DNA from: CAWGQN01 sp963824885 | GTDB taxonomy: Bacteria > Actinomycetota > Actinomycetes > Actinomycetales > Microbacteriaceae | Reading direction: 5' to 3' | Assembly (NCBI GenBank): GCA_963824885.1 | Contig: CAWGQN010000004.1 | Location: forward strand, 127,004 to 191,003 | DNA: 64,000 nucleotides | In this document: positions 43,841 through 53,533 of the stretch, one piece after another | Layout: the number at the start of each line of letters is the position of its first letter | Numbering within the stretch: position 1 is the stretch's first letter | Program-made: the position numbers and the translations under genes | Notes under the pieces: model-generated | Told to the model about the DNA's origin: nothing | Database searches by the model: none | What the model saw: the letters and a program-made list of their open reading frames with translations, nothing else

Positions 43841-45058
43841 ATGAACGAGTCCAATACGCTGTGCAAACCTGCCGTGGCGTCCCTCACTTATTCGCATTCG
43901 CGCGCGGGATTTGCACCGGGACGTGCCCTCCGACCAGATGGCAAAGTGCTTGTCGAACACGCTCGCCATCACAACCTTGCGCTCGTGCTTCAAGAATTTT
44001 TCCGGTCGGGTCGCCAATCTCGCGCCGATGTGGCGCGAGCAACGGGACTCACGCGAGTAACGGTTTCCGACCTCGTCGCTGTTCTGATTGACCAGGGACT
44101 CCTCGTAGAACTCGGGGTGAGGCAGGCTCTTCGACCTGGCAAGCCGGCAACAATTCTCGACATTAACCGCTCCGCGTTTCAAATCGTAGGAATAGACCTG
44201 TCGGATAGTGACGTTTTCAAGGGCGCGGTACTCGACGTTGACGGTCGGATTGTCGTGAGTTCGTCAATCGCGCGCCACGGGAGCACCGGTGACGACGCTG
44301 CGAACAAGGTTGTCGAATTGGCCGAAGCGCTCATTCGAGCTGCATCGGCGCCGCTTCTCGGAATCGGGATTGGAGCCCCCGGAAGCGTCAATCTCGACGG
44401 CGTCGTCGTTACTGCGCCCAGCCTCGGGTGGCGACGGTTCCCGCTTCAAGAGCTCGTGGCCGCGACGTGCGAGGCTCCCGTGACCGTCGCGAATGACGCC
44501 AACATTGCGGCACTGGCCGAGCACACGTTCGGGGGCGCTGACGGCGATTTCATGCTCGTCAAGATTGAGCACCGTGTCTGTGCCGCTCTCGTGCTCGGGG
44601 GGTCGCCCGTTTTCGGGAGTCACTTTGCGGCGGGCGAGATCGGTCACGTCGTCGTGGACGATCTCGGCGTGTGCCGCGACGAACGCGAGGCCGGTGGAAA
44701 ATCGTGCGTGTGCGGACACACGGGTTGCCTGGAAAGCCGACTCGCGGCGCCCAAGCTGTGGGAGGCAATCGCGAGTGACGACAGACCGTCGAGCGAGATT
44801 CTGGCCGAAGCGGGTGAGTACCTGGGTGCCACCCTGGCCCCCATTGTCGGCGCACTGAATCTGCCAGAAATCGTCGTGAGTGGACCAACCGAACTCGTCG
44901 AAGGAACCCTCCTCGATTCAATGGCCGCCGCGATTCGCAACCGAACGGTGGCCGAGTTCACCGACAATTTGGCCGTGCGATCAAGCAGTCAGGGACAAGA
45001 CATTGTCGTGCGCGGCGCAGCAGTGCTTGTCCTCTGCAAGCAATTGGGAGTGTCGTAA
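43841..45058 (+). CDS. ROK family transcriptional regulator
   Basis: 405 residues. The N-terminal winged helix-turn-helix (about 40-105) shows SRADVARATGLTRVTVSDLVAVLIDQGLL. The ROK sugar-kinase-like domain follows, with FAAGEIGHVVVD and the zinc-binding signature KSCVCGHTGCLESRLA (in part), plus GIGAPGSVN. The ROK regulator group (NagC/XylR type) commonly controls amino-sugar or sugar genes. It converges on nagA 38 bases away, so control of nagA is a reasonable guess. ATG 43841 has no clear ribosome site. Confidence 0.88.
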   Translation: MNESNTLCKPAVASLTYSHSRAGFAPGRALRPDGKVLVEHARHHNLALVLQEFFRSGRQSRADVARATGLTRVTVSDLVAVLIDQGLLVELGVRQALRPGKPATILDINRSAFQIVGIDLSDSDVFKGAVLDVDGRIVVSSSIARHGSTGDDAANKVVELAEALIRAASAPLLGIGIGAPGSVNLDGVVVTAPSLGWRRFPLQELVAATCEAPVTVANDANIAALAEHTFGGADGDFMLVKIEHRVCAALVLGGSPVFGSHFAAGEIGHVVVDDLGVCRDEREAGGKSCVCGHTGCLESRLAAPKLWEAIASDDRPSSEILAEAGEYLGATLAPIVGALNLPEIVVSGPTELVEGTLLDSMAAAIRNRTVAEFTDNLAVRSSSQGQDIVVRGAAVLVLCKQLGVS

Positions 45059-45096
45059 CTCCGACCGACGCGCGCCGCGACCGCTTGCCGCGACGC

Positions 45097-46260
45097 TCAC
45101 GTCACGTGCTCGCCCGCGGCCCACACGCGGCGAACGTGATACGAATCGTGAGCCAGCTGGACGGCATCGGCCGCGAATCCCACCCGAAGGTAACCGAGAT
45201 CTGCTTCTCGTCCAATTGTCTTGGCCGGCGTCGCCGTGAGCGCGCGCACGGCGACAACCGGATCGAGGCGTGCCGTCTCGAGTGCGTACCGTAGTGCACC
45301 GTCTTGAGTGAGCGTCGATCCTGCAATTGTTGACGTCCCGGAAAGAACGGCGAGGCCGTTGACGACCGTCACGTTGACATCCCCGAGGCGGTAATCGCCG
45401 TCAATCGATCCGGCCGCGGCCATTGCGTCCGTCACGAGCGCAATACGACCGGGAGCCGCGGCAAACGACAAGCGTGCGATTTCGGGGCGGACGTGGTGCC
45501 CGTCCAAAATAAGCTCGAGCGTTACTCGATCATCTTCAAATGCCGCGACAACCGGCCCCGGAGAGCGATGGTGTATTCCCGGCATCGCGTTGAAGGCGTG
45601 GTTGAGCACCGTGACGCCGTGGTCGAGGGCGCACAGCATCGTCGAGTAGTCTGCGTCCGTGTGACCGACGCCAACGACCACGTCGTTCGCGACGAAAGCG
45701 TCGATTGCGTCGAACGCTCCGTCGTTTTCCGGCGCAATGGTGACGTGACACAGCGTGTTGCGCGCCGCGTCAATGAGCCGGTGTGCATCGTCCCGATTCG
45801 GCTCGCGCAAGTGATCTGCGTGGTGAGCGCCGCGTTGCGCGTACGAGAGAAAAGGGCCCTCGAGGTGGGCGCCCAGAATGAGGGGGTCATTGAGCGCGAG
45901 GTCAGCGATCACCGCGAGACTCGAGAGCAGCTGTTCCATCGGGTTGGCGACGAGGCTGACGACCGACCGTGTTGTTCCGTGAGCGCGGTGAGCGGCGAGG
46001 GCCGAGGTGATCGCGTCTGTTCCATTGTCGAACGAGTGTCCGCCGCCGCCGTGACCGTGCAAGTCGATGAATCCCGGAGTCAGCCACTCACCGTTCGCAT
46101 CGACCGTGTTTTCGGTCGGCACCGCGGAGCGCTCGGCTGCTGCGCGCCACGCATCTCCGACACCCGTCTCGACTATCGTGTCGCCGTGAGCGAGTAACCA
46201 AAAATCATCGACGACGCCGTCTCCGTCGACCTTGTGGGCGTCGTGAACAAGAAACGTCAC
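45097..46260 (-). CDS. nagA: N-acetylglucosamine-6-phosphate deacetylase
   Basis: A 387-residue amidohydrolase that removes acetate from GlcNAc-6-P in wall-sugar recycling. It has the TPGFIDLHGHGGGG metal motif, LGAHLEGPFLS, GVGHTDADYS, NHAFNAMPGIHHR and the catalytic aspartate in LVTDAMAAAG. GTG 46260 overlaps the stop of the upstream DUF2568 gene (GTGA) and begins VTFLVHDAHKVDG. The reading frame is open further upstream but only inside that gene. The ROK gene lies just downstream on the other strand. Confidence 0.92.
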   Translation of the reverse strand: MTFLVHDAHKVDGDGVVDDFWLLAHGDTIVETGVGDAWRAAAERSAVPTENTVDANGEWLTPGFIDLHGHGGGGHSFDNGTDAITSALAAHRAHGTTRSVVSLVANPMEQLLSSLAVIADLALNDPLILGAHLEGPFLSYAQRGAHHADHLREPNRDDAHRLIDAARNTLCHVTIAPENDGAFDAIDAFVANDVVVGVGHTDADYSTMLCALDHGVTVLNHAFNAMPGIHHRSPGPVVAAFEDDRVTLELILDGHHVRPEIARLSFAAAPGRIALVTDAMAAAGSIDGDYRLGDVNVTVVNGLAVLSGTSTIAGSTLTQDGALRYALETARLDPVVAVRALTATPAKTIGREADLGYLRVGFAADAVQLAHDSYHVRRVWAAGEHVT

Positions 46261-46613
46261 GCGAGTTCCCTGAGCCCACCAATGAGGCCGAATGTCGCGG
46301 CGATGAGGCCAAATACGACCCCGACGAGCGGATAACCGATCGCGCCCCACGAAAGTGCGCCGGATCCCAACACGATAATCTCGACGAGCGCCTTCCCGTA
46401 GGGGTCCACGCGAAAGACCGCGCGCGGCGATTGGAAGAGGCCCCACAACACGATCGCAAGGACGGGCGCCGCGAGGCCCACGATCCAATTCAGAGGCCCG
46501 GGCCAGACCGTCAGGCCCCACACCGCCACACTGACGAAGGCGAAGAGATGAACAACAAGACTCACCGCGTCTGTCAGTGTCGCGACCGCGTTGGCGCTTT
46601 TTTCATGCGTCAC
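46257..46613 (-). CDS. DUF2568 (YrdB-like) membrane protein
   Basis: A 118-residue protein with about four membrane spans: VVHLFAFVSVAVWGLTV, NWIVGLAAPVLAIVLWGLF, ALVEIIVLGSGALSWGAIGY, and VGVVFGLIAATFGLIGG. The WGLF...R box and layout match the DUF2568/YrdB family, of unknown function. It overlaps nagA by 3-4 bases and is probably cotranscribed with it. Confidence 0.75.
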   Translation of the reverse strand: MTHEKSANAVATLTDAVSLVVHLFAFVSVAVWGLTVWPGPLNWIVGLAAPVLAIVLWGLFQSPRAVFRVDPYGKALVEIIVLGSGALSWGAIGYPLVGVVFGLIAATFGLIGGLRELA

Positions 46614-46673
46614 GCTGCCAGTTTACGATGAGCGAGTCCGTCACGCCGCGGGAAGCGAGGGCGTGGCCTCGCG

Positions 46674-47558
46674 TTACGGAAAAATTATCGTGCGTGCACC
46701 GTCGAGAAGGACGCGATGCTCGGCAAACCACGTGACCGCTTGAGTGAGCGTTCGCGATTCTTCATCTTGCCCGAGCGCAACGAGGTGTTCCGGCGAATGC
46801 GAGTGATCCACCCTCACGACATTTTGTTCGATAATCGGACCGTCGTCGAGTTCGGTTGTCACAAAATGGGCCGTCGCGCCAATGAGTTTGACACCGCGCG
46901 CGTGCGCTTGCCGGTAGGGGTTCGCTCCCGCGAATCCTGGCAGGAAAGAATGATGGATGTTAATCGCTCGATGCGCGAGACGGTCGCACAATTCTGGCGA
47001 CAAGATTTGCATGTATCGCGCGAGAACGACCAACTCGATGTCGTGATCGTCGACCTCCTCGACTATTCGGCGCTCAAACTCGGCTTTCTCGGTCGCATTC
47101 GTGATCGGCTTCGCCTCAAAAGGAACGCCGTAGAAGGCCGCAAGCTCGCGCAATGACTCGTGATTGCTGAGCACGCGCACAATGTCGACCGGCAATTGGC
47201 CGGCGTGGTGCCGAAAGAATAGGTGATTGACGCAGTGCGTTGCGGTCGACGCTAAAACGAGGGTGCGCACGGGTCGTCCAACCACGTCGACGCGCCACGT
47301 GGCGTCGTAGGCTTTCGCCGCGTCGGCGAGGGCCGTTTCGAGCGCTTCTCGGTCGGCATCCGATTTGATTTGCATACGAAGAAAAAAGCGGCCCGTGTCA
47401 GGTCGCGAGAACTGGTGGCTCTCGGTAATGGTTCCTCGCGCTCGAACGACGGCACCGCTGACCGCGTGCACAATTCCTGATTGGTCGGTGCACGCGAAGG
47501 TGAGAACCCAGTGATTGGGTTCGCGCGAGTCGACGGCGGACACAAACGGAGAACTCAT
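46674..47558 (-). CDS. purU: formyltetrahydrofolate deformylase
   Basis: A 294-residue enzyme that hydrolyses 10-formyl-THF to formate and THF, balancing one-carbon pools. The N-terminal ACT domain (about 17-95) starts WVLTFACTDQSGIVHAVSG. The formyltransferase-fold domain has LVVLARYMQILS, the catalytic INIHHSFLPGFAGANPYRQA (in part) and TAHFVTTELDDGPIIEQ. It diverges from the MFS gene across about 150 bases. Glycine and methionine usually control this family through the ACT domain. Confidence 0.95.
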   Translation of the reverse strand: MSSPFVSAVDSREPNHWVLTFACTDQSGIVHAVSGAVVRARGTITESHQFSRPDTGRFFLRMQIKSDADREALETALADAAKAYDATWRVDVVGRPVRTLVLASTATHCVNHLFFRHHAGQLPVDIVRVLSNHESLRELAAFYGVPFEAKPITNATEKAEFERRIVEEVDDHDIELVVLARYMQILSPELCDRLAHRAINIHHSFLPGFAGANPYRQAHARGVKLIGATAHFVTTELDDGPIIEQNVVRVDHSHSPEHLVALGQDEESRTLTQAVTWFAEHRVLLDGARTIIFP

Positions 47559-47609
47559 GAACCCAGCGTATGGGGTCGGGTCCGAGTCGCTGAGTCATTT
47601 CACGCTCGG

Positions 47610-47688
47610 TATAATTGCCGGGGTTCTCGGTCAGTGTTGCGTTGTTCGCACAACGAAAATCCTTCCCTCGCCGCGCGCCTTCGCGCGG
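47610..47688 (+). promoter_or_regulatory. putative promoter and two leader hairpins before the MFS gene
   Basis: TATAAT at 47610-47615 is a perfect -10 hexamer with a poor -35. Downstream, CGTTGT (47640-47645) pairs with ACAACG (47650-47655), and CCGCGCG (47671-47677) pairs with CGCGCGG (47682-47688). The second stem ends about 4 bases before the ribosome site GTGAGG. The arrangement could allow leader control of exporter translation. Confidence 0.45.
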
Positions 47689-47706
47689 TGCCTAGTGAGG
47701 TATCTC

Positions 47707-48960
47707 GTGTCCTTTTCTCATGGTGAGTTGTCGCGGTCTCGCTTCCCGTGGGTGGGACTCTTCGCATTGTCGGCGGTTATTTTTCTCAATGTCACGACCG
47801 AAATGGTGCCGACCGGCCTCTTGCCTGACATGAGTTCGTCTCTCGGTGTGAGTGAAGAGCAAATTGGCCTACTCGTCACGTACTTTGCTTTCACGGTCGT
47901 GCTCACGAGCACGTTTCTTACAATGGGCACCCGCCGAATACCCCGGCGCGCCCTGATTATTTGGACGCTTCTTGTCGCGACGGTGAGTCTCGCATTCACC
48001 GCTCTTTCTCCCACGTACGAGCTCGTTATCGTTTCGCGCGTCGTGGGCGCGGTCGCGCACGGTTTGTTTTGGGCCGTCGTCGTGGCGTATTCTGGGCACC
48101 TCGTTGCGAAAGAGTACATCGGTCGCGCGGTGTCAATTTCGCTCGCTGGCGCGACTCTCGCGTTTGTCGTGGGGGTGCCCCTCGCCACGATCATGGGGCA
48201 CGCATTCGGGTGGCGCTCGGTGTTTGCGCTTCTCGCGGTACTGATGTTCGGGGGCGCGATTATTGTGTGGCGGTTGGTTCCCACCGTCGAACAATCGAGT
48301 GTCCCGGCGCGGTCCAAAAACCGCGACGGCACGAACACGCGCGCACGTGGGCCGCTGCGCTTTGCGTTTCGGAGCGGCCGGGGTGACTCAAGCGTCGGGG
48401 CGGTCGCCCTGTTGTGTGCGTCCGTCGCGCTCATCATGATTGGCTACTTCGCGTTCTTTACGTACGTTGCGCCATTCCTCATCGGTTCGGTCGGTGCGGG
48501 ACGGAGTGATGTGGGACCGCTCTTGTTTGTCTACGGTATTGCGGGTGCGGGGGGGCTGTTCCTCGCGGGAACCGTGCTGGCAAATCGCCCACACGTGGGC
48601 GTGATTCTCGTGACCGCGACTCTGGCCGCTGCTTTTTTGGCACTCGGGTTGGGCGCGAGCAATGGGATCGTCGCAATTACGTCGTTCACGGTGCTCGGAT
48701 TCGCGTTCGGCGCGCTTCCGCCGCTTCTCCAAACGCGCATGCTCCACACGTCATCGGACCGCTTTCGCGACGTGGCAAGCTCCCTGTTCTCAACGTCTTT
48801 CAACGCGGGAATTGGCACGGGCGCGTTAGTCGGCGCCGTCATTTTGGGCTGGGGTGGTATCGGTGCCCTCCCGTTCTTTTCTGTCGCGATTCTTGCACTT
48901 GGCTGCGTGCTCTTGATCGCGGTCAGGCGTCGCGCGCACCGACACGCCGAATCAGAGTGA
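47707..48960 (+). CDS. MFS transporter, DHA1-like exporter
   Basis: A 417-residue protein with 12 predicted spans. It begins VSFSHGELSRSRFPWVGLFALSA (in part) and has VTTEMVPTGLLPDMSSSLGVSEEQIG, typical of the AraJ/YdhP-like drug or sugar efflux group, and VSRVVGAVAHGLFWAVVVAYS. A central basic loop lies near 190-215. I chose GTG 47707 because GTGAGG precedes it and the earlier part of the open frame overlaps the promoter region and leader hairpins. The substrate is unknown. Confidence 0.87.
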   Translation: MSFSHGELSRSRFPWVGLFALSAVIFLNVTTEMVPTGLLPDMSSSLGVSEEQIGLLVTYFAFTVVLTSTFLTMGTRRIPRRALIIWTLLVATVSLAFTALSPTYELVIVSRVVGAVAHGLFWAVVVAYSGHLVAKEYIGRAVSISLAGATLAFVVGVPLATIMGHAFGWRSVFALLAVLMFGGAIIVWRLVPTVEQSSVPARSKNRDGTNTRARGPLRFAFRSGRGDSSVGAVALLCASVALIMIGYFAFFTYVAPFLIGSVGAGRSDVGPLLFVYGIAGAGGLFLAGTVLANRPHVGVILVTATLAAAFLALGLGASNGIVAITSFTVLGFAFGALPPLLQTRMLHTSSDRFRDVASSLFSTSFNAGIGTGALVGAVILGWGGIGALPFFSVAILALGCVLLIAVRRRAHRHAESE

Positions 48961-50202
48961 GGTCCCCGACGGATCGTCGGCCGTGTCGTCGTCGATTGTG
49001 ATTGTGCCGTCGTCGACGTTCGTCCTCTGACGATGCCAGTGCAGCACTTCTTCGCCCACGACCACCGCGAGGAGGACGGCGTTGGTGAGCCACGCAATTA
49101 AGAGCACATTTGCCCACACGAACGCGACTCCCACGACTACGAGGGTCGCAATCCCCACGAGGTGCGTCACGAGCCACGGGCCTCCAATTGAGTGGACGAA
49201 GAGGGCGTTGCCGACGAGGTAAACGGCCGACGAGCCGGCCACAATCGCGGCGGTCCACGCGACAGCGGGCCCGGTCGGCCTTGTGAGAAGGAGCGCGTCA
49301 CCGACCGCCGCGAGGACGATTCCGGCGACGAAGAGCGTGGGGATATAACTATAAGCGGCGCGCGCGATCTGACCGCGGTTGTCGGTCGCTTGCGCAATAT
49401 ATTCGCGGCCGGTGCTTTGCGCGTGACTGAAATACAACAGCCACATGAGAACGGTGCCGGTAAACGCGGCGAGAAACGATGAAATGTGGACGGGGTCAAT
49501 CGGAAGCTGGCTGAAGGTCGATCCGGTGACAATAATGGATTCGCCGAGCGCAATAATGAGAAAGAGGCTCACTCGCTCTGCCATGTGTTGGCCGGAAATA
49601 TTCCAACCGCTCGGTGCGGAGCCACCCAAACCGGGTACGAAAAAGCGCATTATTGGTCCCGTGAAGTCGATTGCGACCGCGCCGAGCCACACCCACACGC
49701 GAACCTCATGCGGCGCAAGCGCTCCACCAATCCACAGCACACCGGAGGTGGCCGACCATACAGAGATGCGAACAAAACCGAAAAAACGTTCCGCGTTGTG
49801 GCGAGAAAAAGCAAAGACCGCAAAAAGGCTCCGCCCAATTTGAATCGTGACATAGCTGATGGCAAAAAGGAGGGCTTTGTCGCCAAATGCCTGAGGGATC
49901 GCACTGCTCATGAGCAGTGCCCCAAACATCATCGCGATCAAGAGAGATCGCACTCGACCGCGTTCGGGGTTGAGCCAATTCGTGACCCACGCGGTTCCGA
50001 GCCACATCCACCACACCGCAAACGTGAGAATCAGGGTTTCGACAATCATTTCTGCCGACGGATGAGCGATGAGTCCGTGCGAGACTTGAGTAACCGCAAA
50101 CACGAAAACCAGGTCAAAGAATAATTCGACAAAAGTGACTTTGTGCGCGTCATCGCCGTCGCGCGATCTGACGAGGTCGCGAACAAAACCGACGCGAGGC
50201 AT
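48952..50202 (-). CDS. ltrA: low temperature requirement protein A (LtrA) family membrane protein
   Basis: A 416-residue integral membrane protein. The LtrA hallmarks are VTFVELFFDLVFVFAVTQVSH near residue 22, AERVSLFLIIALGESIIVTG near 215, and FWWMWLGTAWVTNWLNPER-like sequence (seen as WWMWLGTAWVTNWLNP). About ten spans are followed by an acidic tail. ATG 50202 begins just before the conserved start; the frame continues upstream to 50436 but overlaps the glyA leader. The family was named from Listeria growth in the cold; the molecular role is unclear. Confidence 0.88.
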   Translation of the reverse strand: MPRVGFVRDLVRSRDGDDAHKVTFVELFFDLVFVFAVTQVSHGLIAHPSAEMIVETLILTFAVWWMWLGTAWVTNWLNPERGRVRSLLIAMMFGALLMSSAIPQAFGDKALLFAISYVTIQIGRSLFAVFAFSRHNAERFFGFVRISVWSATSGVLWIGGALAPHEVRVWVWLGAVAIDFTGPIMRFFVPGLGGSAPSGWNISGQHMAERVSLFLIIALGESIIVTGSTFSQLPIDPVHISSFLAAFTGTVLMWLLYFSHAQSTGREYIAQATDNRGQIARAAYSYIPTLFVAGIVLAAVGDALLLTRPTGPAVAWTAAIVAGSSAVYLVGNALFVHSIGGPWLVTHLVGIATLVVVGVAFVWANVLLIAWLTNAVLLAVVVGEEVLHWHRQRTNVDDGTITIDDDTADDPSGTSL

Positions 50203-50332
50203 GCGACTATAGTGCCAGAGCGGTCGGAGGTCGGCGATGACCGCGGGGTGAATGTCATCGGTGCCGCTGTTTGTCGTGAGTTGTCGTGCGGGGTTGCCGG
50301 TTTTTTGTATCGTCACTGTAAAGGAGCTGCCC

Positions 50333-51634
50333 GTGTCTGCGCCACATCGTCCCGCATCGCTTGTCGATTCGCTCGCCGAGGTCGACCCCGAGATTGCGTC
50401 TGCGCTCGAGAAAGAATTGGGGCGACAGCGAGGCACGCTCGAAATGATTGCGAGCGAAAATTTCGCGCCTCGCGCGGTGCTTGAGGCTCAGGGCTCCGTG
50501 CTCACGAACAAGTATGCGGAAGGCTATCCGGGGCGTCGATATTATGGCGGTTGCGAATTCGTCGACATTGCCGAGCAGCTCGCAATTGATCGCGCGAAGA
50601 CGCTCTTCGGTGCGGCTTACGCGAACGTGCAGTCGCACTCGGGAGCCACCGCAAATGCGGCAGTCCTTTCGGCAATCGCATCGCCGGGAGACACGATTCT
50701 TGGCCTCGAGTTGGCTCACGGTGGCCACCTCACGCACGGAATGAAACTCAATTTTTCGGGCACGCTCTACAGCGCCGTGTCGTACGGTGTCGATCCCACG
50801 ACGTATCGCATCGACATGAACTCGGTTCGTGAGACGGCGCTCAAACACACACCTCGCGTGATCATTGCGGGCTGGTCAGCGTACTCTCGCCACCTCGATT
50901 TTGCCGCGTTCCGAGCCGTGGCCGACGAGGTCGGGGCGATCCTGTGGGTCGACATGGCGCATTTTGCGGGCCTTGTCGCGGCAAAGCTGCATCCTTCTCC
51001 GGTACCGTACGCGGATGTCGTTTCAAGCACGGTGCACAAGACAATTGGCGGTCCCCGCTCGGGATTCATCATCAGCCGCGACACCGCGTGGGCAAAAAAG
51101 CTCGATACCGCCGTGTTTCCGGGCCAACAGGGTGGACCTCTCATGCACGTTATTGCGGGAAAGGCGACGGCTTTCAAGCTCGCGGCGACGGACGACTTTG
51201 CTGATCGTCAAGCACGCACGATTCGGGGGGCGCACATCGTCGCCGAGCGCCTCGTGGCAGACGATGCGCGTGACGCCGGGGTTGACGTTCTCACGGGAGG
51301 AACCGACGTGCACCTCGTTCTTGCGGACCTCCGCGATTCGGCATTTGACGGTCGACAAGCCGAAGACGTCTTGCACGAAATCGGTATTACGGTCAATCGC
51401 AATGCCGTGCCGTTCGATCCGCGGCCCCCGCGGGTCACATCGGGTTTGCGGATCGGCACGCCCGCTCTCGCAACCCGTGGATTCGGCGAGACCGCATTTA
51501 CCGAGGTCGCCGACGTGATCGCTCTCGCGCTCAAACCGGGTGCCGACCTCGCGCTGTTGCGCGGTCGTGTCGACGCGCTGACCGCTTCTTTCCCGTTGTA
51601 TCCGGGTTTGACGAGTCCGGGAGGGTGGGCGTAA
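50333..51634 (+). CDS. glyA: serine hydroxymethyltransferase
   Basis: A 433-residue PLP enzyme that converts serine and THF to glycine and 5,10-methylene-THF. It has MIASENFAPRAVLEAQGS, NKYAEGYPGRRYYGG, SGATANAAVL, WVDMAHFAGLVAA and the PLP lysine in SSTVHKTIGGPRSG. GTG 50333 follows AAAGGAG; an in-frame ATG at 50252 is less likely. It lies 4 bases before folD, forming a one-carbon pair. Confidence 0.96.
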   Translation: MSAPHRPASLVDSLAEVDPEIASALEKELGRQRGTLEMIASENFAPRAVLEAQGSVLTNKYAEGYPGRRYYGGCEFVDIAEQLAIDRAKTLFGAAYANVQSHSGATANAAVLSAIASPGDTILGLELAHGGHLTHGMKLNFSGTLYSAVSYGVDPTTYRIDMNSVRETALKHTPRVIIAGWSAYSRHLDFAAFRAVADEVGAILWVDMAHFAGLVAAKLHPSPVPYADVVSSTVHKTIGGPRSGFIISRDTAWAKKLDTAVFPGQQGGPLMHVIAGKATAFKLAATDDFADRQARTIRGAHIVAERLVADDARDAGVDVLTGGTDVHLVLADLRDSAFDGRQAEDVLHEIGITVNRNAVPFDPRPPRVTSGLRIGTPALATRGFGETAFTEVADVIALALKPGADLALLRGRVDALTASFPLYPGLTSPGGWA

Positions 51635-51638
51635 AGAC

Positions 51639-52532
51639 GTGAGTGCGATCACGCTCGACGGCGTGGCAACGGCCGCCGCAATTAAGAGAGGGGTCGCTGA
51701 TCGGGTCGCGGTGCTGCGCTCGCACGGAGTTGTGACGGGGCTTGCCACGGTGCTCGTGGGGGACGATCCGGGTTCTCTGTCGTATGTTGCCGGAAAACAC
51801 CGCGATTGTGCCGCCGTGGGAATTGAGTCGATTCGAGTTGATTTACCGAAATCGGCGAGCGAGGCGGACGTGCGCTCCGCGATTTCCGACCTCAACGCAA
51901 ACGACAGGGTCACCGGATTCATCGTTCAATTGCCGCTCCCGGGCAGAATCGATCAAGCGAGAATACTGGAGCTCGTTGACCCGTCAAAAGACGCGGACGG
52001 GTTGCATCCGACAAATCTTGGCAAACTCGTGCTCGGGGTTGACGGTGACCTCGGTTCTCCGTTGCCGTGCACGCCCGTCGGTGTCGTGGAGCTTTTGCGA
52101 CACTATGACGTTCCGCTGTCGGGCCGCCACGTTGTCGTGGTGGGGCGAGGTGTGACGGTCGGTCGGCCACTCGGGCTCGTGTTGACCCGAAAGGGCGTCG
52201 ATGCGACGGTCGCACTCGCGCACTCGCGAACGCCCGACCTCGCAGCGGAGGTTCGTCGCGCCGACGTCGTCATTTCGGCCGTTGGAGTTCCGCACCTCAT
52301 TCGGCGCGAGTGGGTGAAACCGGACGCTGCCGTCGTTGACGTAGGGATCACCCGAGTCGCGAGTCCTGAAACGAGCACCGCACGGCTCGTGGGCGACGTT
52401 CATCCAGACGTCGCCCACATTGCCGGTTTCTTATCGCCCGTTCCGGGCGGCGTGGGGCCGATGACGCGAGCCATGTTGCTCGAGAATGTTGTTCGCGCGT
52501 CCGAGCGCGAACAACACGCTCGAATCGGCTAG
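51639..52532 (+). CDS. folD: methylenetetrahydrofolate dehydrogenase/cyclohydrolase FolD
   Basis: A 297-residue enzyme that converts 5,10-methylene-THF to 10-formyl-THF, the donor for PurN and PurH. The catalytic lysine is in SYVAGKHRDC (near residue 55), then GFIVQLPLPGRID, DADGLHPTNLGKL, PCTPVGVVELL, VVVGRGVTVGRPLGLVL and the final PVPGGVGPMTRAML. The start is GTG 51639. The 3' end overlaps the GH25 gene by 4 bases, convergent. Confidence 0.96.
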   Translation: MSAITLDGVATAAAIKRGVADRVAVLRSHGVVTGLATVLVGDDPGSLSYVAGKHRDCAAVGIESIRVDLPKSASEADVRSAISDLNANDRVTGFIVQLPLPGRIDQARILELVDPSKDADGLHPTNLGKLVLGVDGDLGSPLPCTPVGVVELLRHYDVPLSGRHVVVVGRGVTVGRPLGLVLTRKGVDATVALAHSRTPDLAAEVRRADVVISAVGVPHLIRREWVKPDAAVVDVGITRVASPETSTARLVGDVHPDVAHIAGFLSPVPGGVGPMTRAMLLENVVRASEREQHARIG

Positions 52533-53307
52533 GTGCCGAAGAGTTCCGCTACGGAGTGGCGTGAGAAGTCGCCATCAACGTCTTTGCCCGCGACTCGAGT
52601 GCGGTCCGTGAACTGGTGAATGTCCCACGCGGGGAACGCGCCGTTGAGCCGGGGTTCGTGGTCGGGCGTTGTGCCCGTCGGCGATTCGCCCCATGATGCC
52701 CACCAAATTCGAGCGCCGAGCGCGATAACTTGCGGCCACGGAGCGTTCGCTCTCGCGTCGGAGGCTCCCGTGTAGAACCACACGCGTTGCGCGGGCATCC
52801 GCGTGCGCTCGACGACTCGCGAGATAAATTTGGCAACATCCGCGTCTTTCCAATACACGCCGTTGTCATCTAGCACTTCGTCGTCGAGCGCGAGAATGTC
52901 ACGATCCGGTTTGAAATCGTACAGGTTGTCAACGAAGAAATCGGCTTGTTTTTCGGGGGTCTGGCCTCGACCGGGAATGTAGTAGTGCCCAATCGGAAGG
53001 CCTGCCGCTCGAGCCGCCGTGACGTTCTCCCGATAACCGCTCGCCTTATACGGCCCGCCGTCGTCCTCGGCCACATTGAAACCACTCGACTTGATAATGA
53101 CGAACTGCACGCCGTCACGTTTGGCCGCATTGAGGTCTATTCCCCTTTGCCACCCCGAAATATCGATACCGAAGCTCGACGTTTCGGTGGGAGCGGAACC
53201 GGTGTCGCCAACGCCGGCGACACCGATCCGAAAACCGCCGCGGCGACTGTTGTCGCGGCGATCGCGAAGGCACATGGTCGCCCGAACCGATGGTGCATTT
53301 TCTGCAT
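52529..53307 (-). pseudogene. secreted GH25 family lysozyme, signal peptide out of frame
   Basis: The GH25 muramidase domain is intact in the frame 52529-53275: SSFGIDISGWQRGIDL, ILALDDEV (acidic pair), WFYTGA, IWWASWGE and AWDIHQFTD. No signal peptide exists in that frame. In another frame, ATG 53307 with AAAAGGAG five bases upstream encodes MQKMHHRFGRPCAFAIAA followed by a hydrophobic core and VSPALATPV, a clear signal peptide. Adding one base at the TT (plus-strand 53197-53198) joins them as ATPVSAPTETSSFG. As written, the enzyme would be unsecreted or untranslated. It converges with folD. Confidence 0.78.
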
Positions 53308-53533
53308 TTCATCTCCTTTTATTTATGTGAAGACGGGTCGGGTTCCACGTCGATGTGATAGGGCAACTGTAGTGGTGTTGACGCCCCGATGAAATAAATC
53401 ATCCTCACGTCGCATGGCACGCAGAATAAGTGAATTCTTGAGACGGATGGACGGGATTCCACAGGCGGATTCGTGCTCGTGCTGACGTGATCCATACTGA
53501 CAGCTGTTGGCTTTGAGACGATGGGCAGGATAG

